Source: Chitinophagaceae bacterium
GTDB lineage: Bacteria; Bacteroidota; Bacteroidia; Chitinophagales; Chitinophagaceae
NCBI GenBank assembly: GCA_020848815.1
Contig: JADLHL010000047.1
Coordinates: 1-34,476, forward strand
Direction: 5' to 3'
Length of the DNA stretch: 34,476 nucleotides
In this document: piece by piece, positions 15,443 to 24,395 of the stretch
Numbering within the stretch: position 1 is the first letter of the stretch
How the letters are laid out: every line of letters begins with the position of its first letter
The notes under the pieces: model-generated
The model's database searches: none
Told to the model about the DNA's origin: nothing
Seen by the model: only the letters and a program-made list of their open reading frames with translations
Program-made: the position numbers and the translations under genes

Positions 15443-17248
15443 ATGACGACGAATGGCTTGCCTACCCGCCTGTTTGATTTATTGCCCCATCGCCTGGAAC
15501 GATTTGGAGATAACACCCTGCTGGCGGCAAAAGAAAATGGTGACTGGAAAACGTATTCAACCCAACAGGTTCAGGAAATAATTGATACGCTGAGTGCCAA
15601 CCTGCTGAGCCTTGGCCTGAGTGCAGGCGATTACAGCCCAACAGGTGCCGATAAAGTAGCCATGCTAAGTGCCAACCGCCCCGAGTGGGTGTTTGTCGAT
15701 TTGGCTTGTCAACAAGCCGGGTTGATTCTTTGCCCTATTTATCCTACCACAAATCCACGTGAGTTAGAATTTATTTTCAACGACGCTGAGGTAAAATGTG
15801 TGTTTGCCGGTTCGGAAGATTTGTATGAAAAAATCATCAGTGTATCGCCGCATGTGCCATCGCTCAAACATATTTTTTGCTTTGATGAAGTAACAGGTGC
15901 TGCCTGCTGGACACAGCTACAGCAGCCGCCCACATCAGCAGCAGCCGCTGCTTTGCAACAAGCCAAGCAAGCCATACAACCGTATCATTTGGCTACCATT
16001 ATTTACACCAGTGGCACCACCGGTGTTCCCAAGGGTGTAATGCTGTCGCACCACAATATTCTGAGCAATGTTTTTAACTCGGCCAAGAGCTTTCCATTCG
16101 ATAATCAGCCCGGCAAAAAGGTGTTGAGTTTTTTGCCACTCAACCACATTTTCGAACGGATGATTACGTACATCTACACTTTGAGTGGTATTAGCATTTA
16201 CTATGCCGAAAGCCTTGAAACCATTGGCGAAAACCTGAAGGAAGTACAACCCACCGGCTTCACCACTGTGCCCCGGTTATTAGAAAAAGTGTTCGAAAAA
16301 ATTATGGCCAAAGGACAGGAGCTTAGCGGCACTAAACGCAAGCTGTTTAACTGGGCTGTTGATTTGGGTTTGCAATACGACAACCTGCAATCAAAAGGCT
16401 TGCTGTACAACGTGCAGCTGAAACTGGCCAACAAACTCATTTTTAGTAAATGGCGTGAAGGGCTCGGTGGCAATATTGAGTTCATCATTACCGGTGGTGC
16501 CGCTTGCCAGGAGCGATTGCTGCGCATTTTTAATGCGGGAGGCATTCCGGTGTTTGAAGGCTATGGCCCCACCGAAAACAGCCCGGTGATTTCTGTTAAC
16601 CGCCGCATGGAAGGCCAAACCAAATTTGGCACCGTGGGCCCCATTATTGAAGGGCAGGAAGTAAAGCTGGCTGAAGACGGCGAAATATTGGTAAAAGGCC
16701 CAAGTGTAATGCAGGGCTATTATAAACGCCCCGATCTCACGGCCGAAACCATTCAGGACGGATGGCTGCTGACCGGCGATATTGGTGTGTGGGAAGAAGT
16801 GAAAGGCATTCGTTTTTTAAAAATTACCGATAGAAAGAAAGAGCTGTTTAAAACCAGCGGTGGTAAATACGTGGCGCCCCAGCCCTTGGAAAACAAGTTG
16901 AAAGAATCGCCATTCATAGAGCAAATAATGATTGTGGGTGCCGAACGAAAATTTGTAGGTGCGTTGATTGTACCGGGCTTCCCCACGCTGCGGGAGTGGA
17001 TGCGGCACCAGGGCATTGCCTTTACCAATCCGGATGAAGCCATCCGCCACCCAAAAGTGTTGGCACATTACCAGCAATTGGTAGAAACCTTCAACACATT
17101 TTTTAACCATGTAGAACAGGTGAAAAAGTTTGAACTGCTGCCACAAGAGTGGACCATTGATACCGGCGAACTCACCCCAACGTTGAAGATTAAACGGAAA
17201 GTGGTGATGGAAAAATACAAGGACGCTATTGAGCGGATTTACGAATAA
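15443..17248 (+). CDS. Long-chain fatty acid-CoA ligase (AMP-forming)
   Basis: This is an ANL-superfamily adenylating enzyme of 601 residues that activates fatty acids to acyl-CoA through an acyl-AMP intermediate. Motifs are the P-loop-like YTSGTTGVPKG (188-198 from the chosen start), the A5 motif EGYGPTENSP, the A7/A8 region GDIGVWEEVKGIRFLKITDRKKE and SGGKYVAPQPLE, and the late catalytic lysine in LTPTLKIKRK. These, with overall length, fit the long-chain acyl-CoA synthetase (FAA1/FadD15-like) branch. The start is set at ATG 15443 (MTTNGLPTRLFDLLP). An ATG 63 bases upstream is in frame, but the extra 21 residues look like noncoding sequence. Chain-length preference cannot be read. It stands alone and is followed by a strong terminator. 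Confidence 0.93.
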   Translation: MTTNGLPTRLFDLLPHRLERFGDNTLLAAKENGDWKTYSTQQVQEIIDTLSANLLSLGLSAGDYSPTGADKVAMLSANRPEWVFVDLACQQAGLILCPIYPTTNPRELEFIFNDAEVKCVFAGSEDLYEKIISVSPHVPSLKHIFCFDEVTGAACWTQLQQPPTSAAAAALQQAKQAIQPYHLATIIYTSGTTGVPKGVMLSHHNILSNVFNSAKSFPFDNQPGKKVLSFLPLNHIFERMITYIYTLSGISIYYAESLETIGENLKEVQPTGFTTVPRLLEKVFEKIMAKGQELSGTKRKLFNWAVDLGLQYDNLQSKGLLYNVQLKLANKLIFSKWREGLGGNIEFIITGGAACQERLLRIFNAGGIPVFEGYGPTENSPVISVNRRMEGQTKFGTVGPIIEGQEVKLAEDGEILVKGPSVMQGYYKRPDLTAETIQDGWLLTGDIGVWEEVKGIRFLKITDRKKELFKTSGGKYVAPQPLENKLKESPFIEQIMIVGAERKFVGALIVPGFPTLREWMRHQGIAFTNPDEAIRHPKVLAHYQQLVETFNTFFNHVEQVKKFELLPQEWTIDTGELTPTLKIKRKVVMEKYKDAIERIYE

Positions 17249-17269
17249 TGACCATAATGGCTCGTTTTC

Positions 17270-17303
17270 AGGCTGAATTGCAGGTGCAGTTCAGCCTTTT
17301 TTT
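17270..17303 (+). terminator. Intrinsic terminator after the acyl-CoA ligase gene
   Basis: AGGCTGAA (17270-17277) pairs with TTCAGCCT (17290-17297), and the inner TGCA/TGCA extends the stem. A run of seven T follows to 17303. Confidence 0.9.
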
Positions 17304-17317
17304 ATGCTCGATTGTGC

Positions 17318-17410
17318 CCGGTGTACACAAAGATCAACGCACAAATAAGAATGTGTAAACACCGGTTTTTCAATTGTTTAGGCCGTTTTGAGGCAGCCTC
17401 ATTCTTATTT
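17318..17410. promoter_or_regulatory. Overlapping, mutually exclusive inverted repeats
   Basis: CCGGTGT (17318-17324) pairs with ACACCGG (17359-17365), extended by ACAC/GTGT inside and followed by five T. AAATAAGAATG (17343-17353) is an exact reverse complement of CATTCTTATTT (17400-17410). The left arm of the second stem lies in the loop of the first and the arms interleave, so an RNA could form one structure or the other. This is seen directly; a role as attenuator or second terminator is speculation, and no transcription start is mapped. Confidence 0.35.
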
Positions 17411-17428
17411 TTTTGCGAATGGCGGGCA

Positions 17429-17469
17429 TTTACCAAAGGGTAAAATTTTACCGTAAAAACATTAATGTT
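17429..17469. promoter_or_regulatory. Stacked palindromes upstream of the first T9SS cargo gene
   Basis: TTTACC (17429-17434) mirrors GGTAAA (17439-17444), GGTAAAATTTTACC at 17439-17452 is a perfect 14-bp palindrome, and AACATTAATGTT at 17458-17469 is a perfect 12-bp palindrome. They lie 50-90 bases before the start codon, where an operator would be expected. A weak -7-like TAATTTCG lies at 17493-17500. The binding protein is unknown. Confidence 0.45.
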
Positions 17470-17519
17470 GTAACAAGTTGTGCAAAAGTTGTTAATTTCG
17501 TTTGGTACTTTTCAAACCC

Positions 17520-18770
17520 ATGAAGAAAAAATCTCCGGCAATTATCCTTTTGATAATGCTGCTGTGGTGCGGTTTCGCATACAGTCAGCCCAACTCTGCT
17601 ATTGTTTCCACTGCCGCCGGCTGCGATACCATAAACTATCCCATACCTGCAGCGTGGAGCCGGGCCAACTACACCATCATCGACGGGGCCAACACCGGAT
17701 ATCGTACCGGTACAAACACATACGGCGACAAGGAAAAAGCCCATTTTTTCGATTTGTCGGCTACGGCCAACACCTACATTACCCGTTGTTACATACAGTT
17801 TGCCAAAGCCAATAGCATCAACCAGGCGGGGCTCAACAAAACCATCAATATCAAGGTGTACGATGGTACCAGCAATACGCCGGGAGCATTGCTCGGTTCT
17901 ACCAGTACTACCCTCGAAAACATTCGGATAGATGTGCAACTGAATGATAAAACCGACATTTATTTTCCGGCAGCCATTGCCTTGCCTGCTTCCAAAAAGT
18001 TCTTTTTGGCAGTAGATTATTCTACGCTCAGCTGGCCAAGCGATTCATTGTCTATATACTCCTCCTTATCGGGCCGTACGCCCAATTATGCATGGGAAAA
18101 ATGGTCGGACAACAGCTGGAACACTGTGACTTCTGAATCGGGTCTTTCGTTGAGCCTGTACATGAACCCATTTGTAAGTACCAATACTACCTGCCAACTG
18201 GTACAGCCGGTAACTATGGGTCAGTTTAGTGGTATCCTTAGCAGCAAAGGACACGAGCTGAGCTGGCAAACATTGTCTGAACTCAACAACAAAGGTTTTT
18301 ACATACAATATTCCGCCAACGGGCAGCAGTTTGAATCGGTTGGATTTGTGCCCTCTAAGGCCATATCTGGCAACAGCACCCAACCCATTCAGTACACATT
18401 TACTTACCAACCCAATGCTGCTACTCAGCAAAGCCACTACCGGCTGATGCAGGTAGATGTAGACGGCAAAACCAGCTACAGCAAGCAAATAGCGCTGCGC
18501 AATTCAGCATTGAGCACCGGCATTATTGCCCGCATGGTAAATACAGCTGGCAGCGGCGTACTACAAGTTGGTTTTAGTAAAAGCACCACCGGAAATACAC
18601 AGGTAAGAACCATAGATGCTACGGGCAGAGTAATGCTGCAACAAAACGTAGCTGCCAATTCGCTGCAAACCAGCATCAACACCAGCAAGCTGGCAAAAGG
18701 TTTGTACGTGTTGCAAATAGTAAACGAACAAGGACAATTGATTGATACTGAAAAATTCTGGATACAATAA
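17520..18770 (+). CDS. Secreted protein with T9SS type A sorting domain
   Basis: The 416-residue product starts at ATG 17520, which gives a clean signal peptide (MKKKSPAIILLIMLLWCG then FAYSQ). An in-frame TTG 18 bases upstream is less likely. Residues about 25-205 form a beta-rich domain I cannot assign (ANTYITRCYIQFAKAN, IALPASKKFFLAVDY). Residues about 215-330 are the segment commonly found before sorting domains in Bacteroidota (GQFSGILSSKGHELSWQTLS, GFYIQYSANGQQFESVG). The last 75-80 residues are a Por-type C-terminal sorting domain (ATGRVMLQQNV, LAKGLYVLQIVNEQGQL), which directs export by the type IX system and surface attachment or release. It is followed 89 bases later by a second T9SS cargo gene with no terminator between, so they may be co-transcribed. 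Confidence 0.88.
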   Translation: MKKKSPAIILLIMLLWCGFAYSQPNSAIVSTAAGCDTINYPIPAAWSRANYTIIDGANTGYRTGTNTYGDKEKAHFFDLSATANTYITRCYIQFAKANSINQAGLNKTINIKVYDGTSNTPGALLGSTSTTLENIRIDVQLNDKTDIYFPAAIALPASKKFFLAVDYSTLSWPSDSLSIYSSLSGRTPNYAWEKWSDNSWNTVTSESGLSLSLYMNPFVSTNTTCQLVQPVTMGQFSGILSSKGHELSWQTLSELNNKGFYIQYSANGQQFESVGFVPSKAISGNSTQPIQYTFTYQPNAATQQSHYRLMQVDVDGKTSYSKQIALRNSALSTGIIARMVNTAGSGVLQVGFSKSTTGNTQVRTIDATGRVMLQQNVAANSLQTSINTSKLAKGLYVLQIVNEQGQLIDTEKFWIQ

Positions 18771-18859
18771 GCGTACCTGCGGCTGAATAACCCACAGCCA
18801 ACCTGGTAACCCTTTCGAAACCTTGGCCCTTAACAAGTACCCAAAAGAAAGGAAAGCTT

Positions 18860-21800
18860 ATGTTTACCCAAACCGGGCGTACACCCCTGCCAGCAGGAGC
18901 GTTATGCCACAACACAGGAAAGAAATACAGCCTTTTTGCGCTGTTGTTAGCCATTGGTCTGTTTGGCCAGTTGGCTGTTTTTGCACAATTAAATACAGGA
19001 GACGACCAGAACCGCGGATTTGAAGACGGACCTACTTCTACCAACTGGATTGGTAGCGGAACTGGCTCTTGGTCCATTGAAGGAACGGCCCCAAGAACAG
19101 GACTCTATAGTGCATACATTACCACAAACAATACCGGAGGATGGTATATAAGAAACAGCACTCAATCCGTTAATGTGCCCAATAATCAGTACTTCCATGT
19201 TCTGGCATGGGCTAGAAGAGGAGCAAGTTCAAGTGCTGCTAGAATACAGCTTGGTTCTAGATTTAATACAAATGATGCTACCGGTACTACTGTCACAACT
19301 TTATCAGAAACCTACCAACGGTTTATTTACAATAGGCTAAACAATTTAGGAAGCACTCAGGTTGCCATACCCCGTCTTCGTTCTTTTTCGAACTCTGGTG
19401 GTACATCTGTTGAAGTATATTTTGACGATATAGTTACATACACAAGTAACAACAGTACTACAGACGTTACAAGACCCAATGCACCATCATGTTTTATAGT
19501 GTCAAGTATGGGCGTAGCTGGTATTGGTTTTTCTTGGACAAACGGAACCGACCCTGGGACCAATCCAACCGGTGTGCGTGGTACATTAATTTTACGTTCG
19601 ACTAATACAAAAGCTGTTACACCTGTACTCGACCACCAAGCTACCTACACAACAACAAACATCGCCACAGACGGCGTTACTCAATTGCCTTCAGCAAACC
19701 TTCCTCAGGATGATTGGACTGTGATTGGAAACGTAGCCAATGGCACCACAAATTTCGTTGACAATACAGCATCTTTATATACTTCCTACAGGTATGCAGT
19801 TATACATTACGACTTGGCTTTAAATTATTCAACTGCTACCGTTCTTGATATTACTCCGCCTCGCATATCTCAAAGTGTGGCCAACTTAACAAGACCAACC
19901 GGTGGTACTTTTCAACCGGGAGACTCCGTTGAAATTAAAGTTACTGTAGACTATGCGGTTGCTACCCCCATCTACAATGTAAAAACCAGGATTTATGTCG
20001 ATCCAAACCTTACCTACAAGAGTAACTCTATGCGGGTGAAGGATAACAAAGGATTTAATTTCAGTGATCCTACAGCTCCAAGTGCATCATGTAGCGGCAC
20101 AGCTTACACCGGTGCCTCGGGTAATATTAGCGGACTCCTTGATGGCCCCTTAACTGATATGGGTGTGTATAATGCGATAGGCAGATATGCTGACATAATG
20201 TTGGGAGAGAGACCAACGGCTTCCACAATTACTGCATTAGAAACAGGTGTGGGCAACAAATGGGGCGGTAGAATCATAGGGAACGGAGGGGGTACAACAA
20301 TACCCACTTATTACAATGTCCGCTCTATTGTGGTGGCATCAATTGTTGTCATCATTCCATCAACTGCAGCTGTTGGAGAAGTGTATGATATATCCTCAAC
20401 AACATTTTATAGCCACACAGAAAATGCTTCGCTGGCCCAATTATTAACCTTCAACGTAAACAGCACTGAAAATAGCGACCTGTTTACCCAAATTGTTGTA
20501 AGTGACCCCGCTTTACCGGCATCTTACACCAGCCGTGGGGCAAACTTATTTAGCGCCTTTGATAATGGTACATTTGGTGGTGGTACAAATATCGATGGAC
20601 CAGGTTTGTTAGGTAGTTCTGCACTTACAAAAACAATCATGGCTACAGGCGCACCCGGCGATGGCTTTTATGCTATTGCCAAAAATAGTGCTGGTGTACA
20701 AACACAAACAAGTAACGCTGTTGCTATTAACTCTGGGGACCGTGTATTCACCCACTGGTACATTAGTGGCGACCATACTGGCACCACCGATGCTATTGGT
20801 AACAATGCTGTAGCTACTCCAGACTCAGGTGGCTATATGCTCATTGTCAACTCTGATTATGTACCCACAAGAGTGGTTGAGCAAACCATTTCTGGATTGT
20901 GCCCCGGTACCTTTTACAATTTCAAAGCATGGTTTAAAAACGTTTGTCCCAGCTGCGGTGTCAACTCCAATTTAAGTTCAAATATCAGAGATGCCAATAG
21001 TGGTGTACCAAATTCAGCAACGGATCCACGCAGGCAGGGTGTTAAACCCAGTCTTACATTTGATGTAAACAATCAGGCTTACTACACCACAGGCCCAATT
21101 GATATTAGTGATCAATGGATACAAAAGCAATTCGTGTTTGCAACGGGTGCCAGTTCTGGTGATTTTACTTTTAGTATCCGCAACAATGCCCCCGGTGGAG
21201 ATGGTAACGACTGGGCGATTGATGATATCAGCATCATAACACGTGGGCCAAGTGCCAGTGTAAACGTAGATGCCGATCCGGTTATCGATCCGGAACCAAC
21301 GGCATTCTGTATCGGGCAGCGTTTTCAGGTTTTGGGCAACTGGATAGAATCTACCGGAAGCTTTACTCAATATGATGCATACCAATTTCAATGGTCGTAT
21401 AACTCCAACGGCCCTTGGAATGCTATTGGACCTGTAATGGAATTGACGACTCCAAATGATCCATTCAATCCTGCCAATGGCCGGATTGATTCCATCATCA
21501 GCGACCAGTTCACCGATGCCAACAGGGAAGTTTATTTCAGGGTGGTTATTGCAACGCAGCCATCCAACATTTCGTTAGCAGATGCAGCGCCTTGCCAGGT
21601 AACAGCATATAATAGTTCTGTTATTCGAATTGGCACCTGTGTGCTCCCCATTAAACTGTTGCGGTTCAAAGCAGCATCGTTTGGCCAGCAGGTATTGCTC
21701 AACTGGGCTTCTGCAGATATCGACAGGTTACAACATTTCATTATTGAGCGAAGCACCAATGGCGTTGACTTCACACCGGTTTCTACAGTTGATCCTAAAA

Positions 21801-22201
21801 GCTATGTACGCCAGTACCAGTATCAATTAACAGACCTGCCCAATACAAATGCCGATCAGCTTTGGTACCGGCTAAAAATGGTACACATGAACAATGAAAT
21901 AACTTACTCAGCTATTGAAATGGTCGGTTGGAAAAAATCGGTTGTGTCTGTGAATATTCAACCCAATCCGGCCAGAGATGTAGTGCAATTAAATTGGTCG
22001 GGCGTAAAGCCAAATCAAAAAATGAAGTTGAGTATTTCAAATGCTACCGGCACCATTATACATACACAATCCATGACCATTCAACAAGGACCTACGCAGC
22101 AACTTCGCCTACCGGCAAACATGAGTGCGGGCTTATATTTTGTACATGTAGAAGATAACGTTAGCGGATTTAAGCAGTCTATAAAATTGAATAAGTTATA
22201 A
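18860..22201 (+). CDS. Large multidomain secreted protein with T9SS sorting domain
   Basis: The 1113-residue product has a signal peptide after a long N-region (YSLFALLLAIGLFGQLAVFA). The ATG at 18860 is the only sensible in-frame start I see. Domains by eye: a jelly-roll, CBM-like module at about 50-190 (NRGFEDGPTSTNW, GLYSAYITTNNTGGWYI); an FN3-like region at about 205-325 containing FSWTNGTDP; a DUF11-like segment at about 335-560 (PGDSVEIKVTVDY); a second jelly-roll-like module at about 640-795 (EQTISGLCPGTFYNFKAWF, GNDWAIDDISI); the pre-sorting segment LLRFKAASFGQQVLLNWASA; and a C-terminal sorting domain from about 1035 (NIQPNPARDVVQLNWSG, MSAGLYFVHVED). No catalytic domain is recognised, so it is probably an adhesin or surface-layer protein. 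Codon use in the middle is AT-richer than in its neighbours. Confidence 0.85.
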   Translation: MFTQTGRTPLPAGALCHNTGKKYSLFALLLAIGLFGQLAVFAQLNTGDDQNRGFEDGPTSTNWIGSGTGSWSIEGTAPRTGLYSAYITTNNTGGWYIRNSTQSVNVPNNQYFHVLAWARRGASSSAARIQLGSRFNTNDATGTTVTTLSETYQRFIYNRLNNLGSTQVAIPRLRSFSNSGGTSVEVYFDDIVTYTSNNSTTDVTRPNAPSCFIVSSMGVAGIGFSWTNGTDPGTNPTGVRGTLILRSTNTKAVTPVLDHQATYTTTNIATDGVTQLPSANLPQDDWTVIGNVANGTTNFVDNTASLYTSYRYAVIHYDLALNYSTATVLDITPPRISQSVANLTRPTGGTFQPGDSVEIKVTVDYAVATPIYNVKTRIYVDPNLTYKSNSMRVKDNKGFNFSDPTAPSASCSGTAYTGASGNISGLLDGPLTDMGVYNAIGRYADIMLGERPTASTITALETGVGNKWGGRIIGNGGGTTIPTYYNVRSIVVASIVVIIPSTAAVGEVYDISSTTFYSHTENASLAQLLTFNVNSTENSDLFTQIVVSDPALPASYTSRGANLFSAFDNGTFGGGTNIDGPGLLGSSALTKTIMATGAPGDGFYAIAKNSAGVQTQTSNAVAINSGDRVFTHWYISGDHTGTTDAIGNNAVATPDSGGYMLIVNSDYVPTRVVEQTISGLCPGTFYNFKAWFKNVCPSCGVNSNLSSNIRDANSGVPNSATDPRRQGVKPSLTFDVNNQAYYTTGPIDISDQWIQKQFVFATGASSGDFTFSIRNNAPGGDGNDWAIDDISIITRGPSASVNVDADPVIDPEPTAFCIGQRFQVLGNWIESTGSFTQYDAYQFQWSYNSNGPWNAIGPVMELTTPNDPFNPANGRIDSIISDQFTDANREVYFRVVIATQPSNISLADAAPCQVTAYNSSVIRIGTCVLPIKLLRFKAASFGQQVLLNWASADIDRLQHFIIERSTNGVDFTPVSTVDPKSYVRQYQYQLTDLPNTNADQLWYRLKMVHMNNEITYSAIEMVGWKKSVVSVNIQPNPARDVVQLNWSGVKPNQKMKLSISNATGTIIHTQSMTIQQGPTQQLRLPANMSAGLYFVHVEDNVSGFKQSIKLNKL

Positions 22202-22235
22202 CCAAGACATTTTCAATAGGGTTTGTTTTAGCATC

Positions 22236-22265
22236 AAAAAAAGCTCAGGTGTCTGAGCTTTTTTT
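22236..22265. terminator. Bidirectional intrinsic terminator between convergent genes
   Basis: AAAAAGCTCAG pairs perfectly with CTGAGCTTTTT around a GTGT loop, with A and T tracts on the two sides. It ends transcription of the T9SS gene from the left and of the amidohydrolase gene from the right. Confidence 0.95.
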
Positions 22266-22271
22266 ATTGTT

Positions 22272-23864
22272 TCAATGTTGGTGTGCATCGCCAGGTTGTA
22301 TGATTTTAAAACCTGTTTTTTTCTTCGATTCATCTACAATTCTTTTAGCATCGTCCAGCAACTTTTTGGCATCATATACAATACCATCTTTGATGGTATA
22401 CTTCACACCGCCCTTTCTTATAATTTGATTATCCGCCGTTAATTCGATAGCTCCGGTGCCGTACAACACTTGTAAATTTTTTAGCGGATTGGCATCTACC
22501 AAAACAATATCTGCCAGCTTTCCTTCTTCCAGTGTTCCTAAATCTTTTTCGGCACCCAAAGCTTGTGCACCAAATAAAGTAGCAGAACGAATAACTTCTA
22601 ATGGATGAAAACCCGCTTCCCGCAAGAGTTCCAGCTCACGGATGTATCCAAAGCCATAGGTCTGGTAAATGAATCCGTTGTCTGATCCTGTAGTTACTCG
22701 GCCACCTCTGTTTTTGTATTCATTTACAAATGTCATCCACAACTGATAATTTTTCTTCCATGCCACTTCCTGTTCTGTTCCCCAATTGAACCAAAACGAA
22801 CCATGGCTAATTCTGCTCGGTTCGAAGAATTTCCATAGTGATGGCAGGGTATAATACTCATGCCACTCGGCCCGTCGGGCTCTTTGTAAGTCTCTTGTGG
22901 CATCATATATATTAAAAGTTGGGTCCAATGTAAAATCCAATGCCAACAAACGATTCATTACTTTATTCCAATGGTCGCTATATGGTGCAGCCGCCTGCAA
23001 CCACAGTTTTCCTGCTTCTTCAAAGCGGTGTTCCTCATTACTGTAATTGTAATCGAGTGGATATTGCTGAATAGTTTTGTCGGTAAACAAAGCTTCTGGC
23101 AAACCATACCAGTGCTCCATACTGGTAAGACCGGCTTCTGCGCTGTTGAGCACATTCCATCGAGCCACATCCATTTGTGCATGGTGCATACAAGAACGAA
23201 GACCTAAGCGTTTGTTTTCTCTTAGTGCCGCATCCATCACTTCTGGTCGGGCACCAAAAAACTTAATGCCATCCGCTCCTTTTTTTGCATTCTCATTTAC
23301 CCAAGCCCTTGCCTGCTCTCCATTGGTGATGGGTGTTGCACTACCCTGACCGAAAGCAGTATATGCATAAATACGTGGTGCGGTAATTTTATTGTCTGCA
23401 CTTTTTCTCTTTTGATCGAGTACCCACTCCAAACCATTGCCACATGAGGGTTCACGAATAGTTGTGATACCGTGAGCCATCCACAACTTGAAGACATACT
23501 CTGCTGGTGTACCTTGACCACTACCGCCTATATGGCCGTGCATATCAATAAAACCAGGCAGGGCATACATGCCTTCACAATTCATTTCCTTTCCACCAGC
23601 TTTTAATTGTACTCGTTTTGCGGGATCGTTTTTTACTCCCGGATAGCCGGCACTAGCAATGCGAACAATCCTGTTTTGCTCAATCACAATATCCATTGGC
23701 CCTTGTGCAGGTGCCCCGGTACCATTTATAATAGTTACACCACGCAAAATCAATTGGGTATACGGACCTTCCCCTTCTTTTACTTCAGGCGCCTTTGCAA
23801 TGGGTTGTGCGATAATGTTGGTAGTTATCAGCAGCACAAATACAAACAACGATATTTTTTTCAT
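22272..23864 (-). CDS. Exported amidohydrolase-family metal-dependent hydrolase
   Basis: The 530-residue protein carries a signal peptide (MKKISLFVFVLLITTNIIAQ), so it acts in the periplasm or outside the cell. It has the amidohydrolase fold: an N-terminal beta-sandwich part (LRGVTIINGTGAPAQGPMDIVIE), the metal-binding HxH at His109/His111 in ALPGFIDMHGH, the later histidine segments CMHHAQMDVARWN and TSMEHW, the aspartate in TTGSDNGF and the C-terminal GTLEEGKLADIVLVDANPL. The family hydrolyses cyclic amides, dipeptides and related bonds; imidazolonepropionase-like and prolidase-like exported members are common in Bacteroidota. The substrate cannot be assigned. It follows the exported RidA-like gene by 9 bases in the same direction, so the pair is probably one operon and may act on the same compound. 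Confidence 0.9.
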   Translation of the reverse strand: MKKISLFVFVLLITTNIIAQPIAKAPEVKEGEGPYTQLILRGVTIINGTGAPAQGPMDIVIEQNRIVRIASAGYPGVKNDPAKRVQLKAGGKEMNCEGMYALPGFIDMHGHIGGSGQGTPAEYVFKLWMAHGITTIREPSCGNGLEWVLDQKRKSADNKITAPRIYAYTAFGQGSATPITNGEQARAWVNENAKKGADGIKFFGARPEVMDAALRENKRLGLRSCMHHAQMDVARWNVLNSAEAGLTSMEHWYGLPEALFTDKTIQQYPLDYNYSNEEHRFEEAGKLWLQAAAPYSDHWNKVMNRLLALDFTLDPTFNIYDATRDLQRARRAEWHEYYTLPSLWKFFEPSRISHGSFWFNWGTEQEVAWKKNYQLWMTFVNEYKNRGGRVTTGSDNGFIYQTYGFGYIRELELLREAGFHPLEVIRSATLFGAQALGAEKDLGTLEEGKLADIVLVDANPLKNLQVLYGTGAIELTADNQIIRKGGVKYTIKDGIVYDAKKLLDDAKRIVDESKKKTGFKIIQPGDAHQH

Positions 23865-23873
23865 ATAGCATTT

Positions 23874-24395
23874 TTAGTTCTCCAGTTCAACAATCATTTC
23901 AATTTCAATGGCCATGCCATTGGGCAATGCATTGGTTCCAACTGCACTCCGGGCATGTTTTCCCTTTTCGCCAAACACTGCTACCATCAAATCACTGAAA
24001 CCATTCATCACTTTCGGTTGATCGCCGAAAGAATCGGTACAATTCACCATACCCAGCACTTTTACAATCCGTTTCACTTTACTCAAATCGCCAATTGCCG
24101 ATTTCAAAGTGGCCAGTAATTGCAATCCGGTTACTCTTGCGGCATCATATCCTTGTTCGATGGTTAACGTTGCACCGAGTTTTCCTTTTATGGTTTCGCC
24201 TTGTGCATTGGTTGGCCCATGTCCCGAAGTGTACAATACGTTTCCCACTTTCACCCATTTTACATAATTGGCAATGGGAGCCGTAGTTGGCGGTAGTGAA
24301 AAACCAAGTGCAGCAATTTTTTCTTCCGGGGTTTGTTGTGCACTTACCCTAAAACTGCTGAAAAGCAATACGAGTAAAATAAACGACATTCTCAT
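23874..24395 (-). CDS. Exported RidA/YjgF-family protein
   Basis: The 173-residue protein has an N-terminal signal peptide (MRMSFILLVLLFSSFRVSA) followed by a complete RidA-like domain: LGFSLPPTTAPIANYVKWVK, LYTSGHGPT, KLGATLTIEQGYDAARVTGL, VLGMVNCTDSF and RSAVGTNALPNGMAIEIEMI. The arginine that anchors the substrate carboxylate in RidA enzymes is present (Arg149), as is a glutamate in the IEIE segment. Cytosolic RidA hydrolyses reactive enamines/imines. This copy resembles the subgroup with the long GTNALPNG loop, whose function is less clear. An exported form is unusual and suggests detoxification or deamination in the periplasm, probably with the downstream amidohydrolase. M1 and M3 are both possible starts. 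Confidence 0.88.
   Translation of the reverse strand: MRMSFILLVLLFSSFRVSAQQTPEEKIAALGFSLPPTTAPIANYVKWVKVGNVLYTSGHGPTNAQGETIKGKLGATLTIEQGYDAARVTGLQLLATLKSAIGDLSKVKRIVKVLGMVNCTDSFGDQPKVMNGFSDLMVAVFGEKGKHARSAVGTNALPNGMAIEIEMIVELEN

Noticed and set aside
15755..15764. CCACGTGAG sequence inside the acyl-CoA ligase gene as another parS
   Set aside because: Only the CACGTG core matches; the flanks do not fit the 16-bp palindrome.
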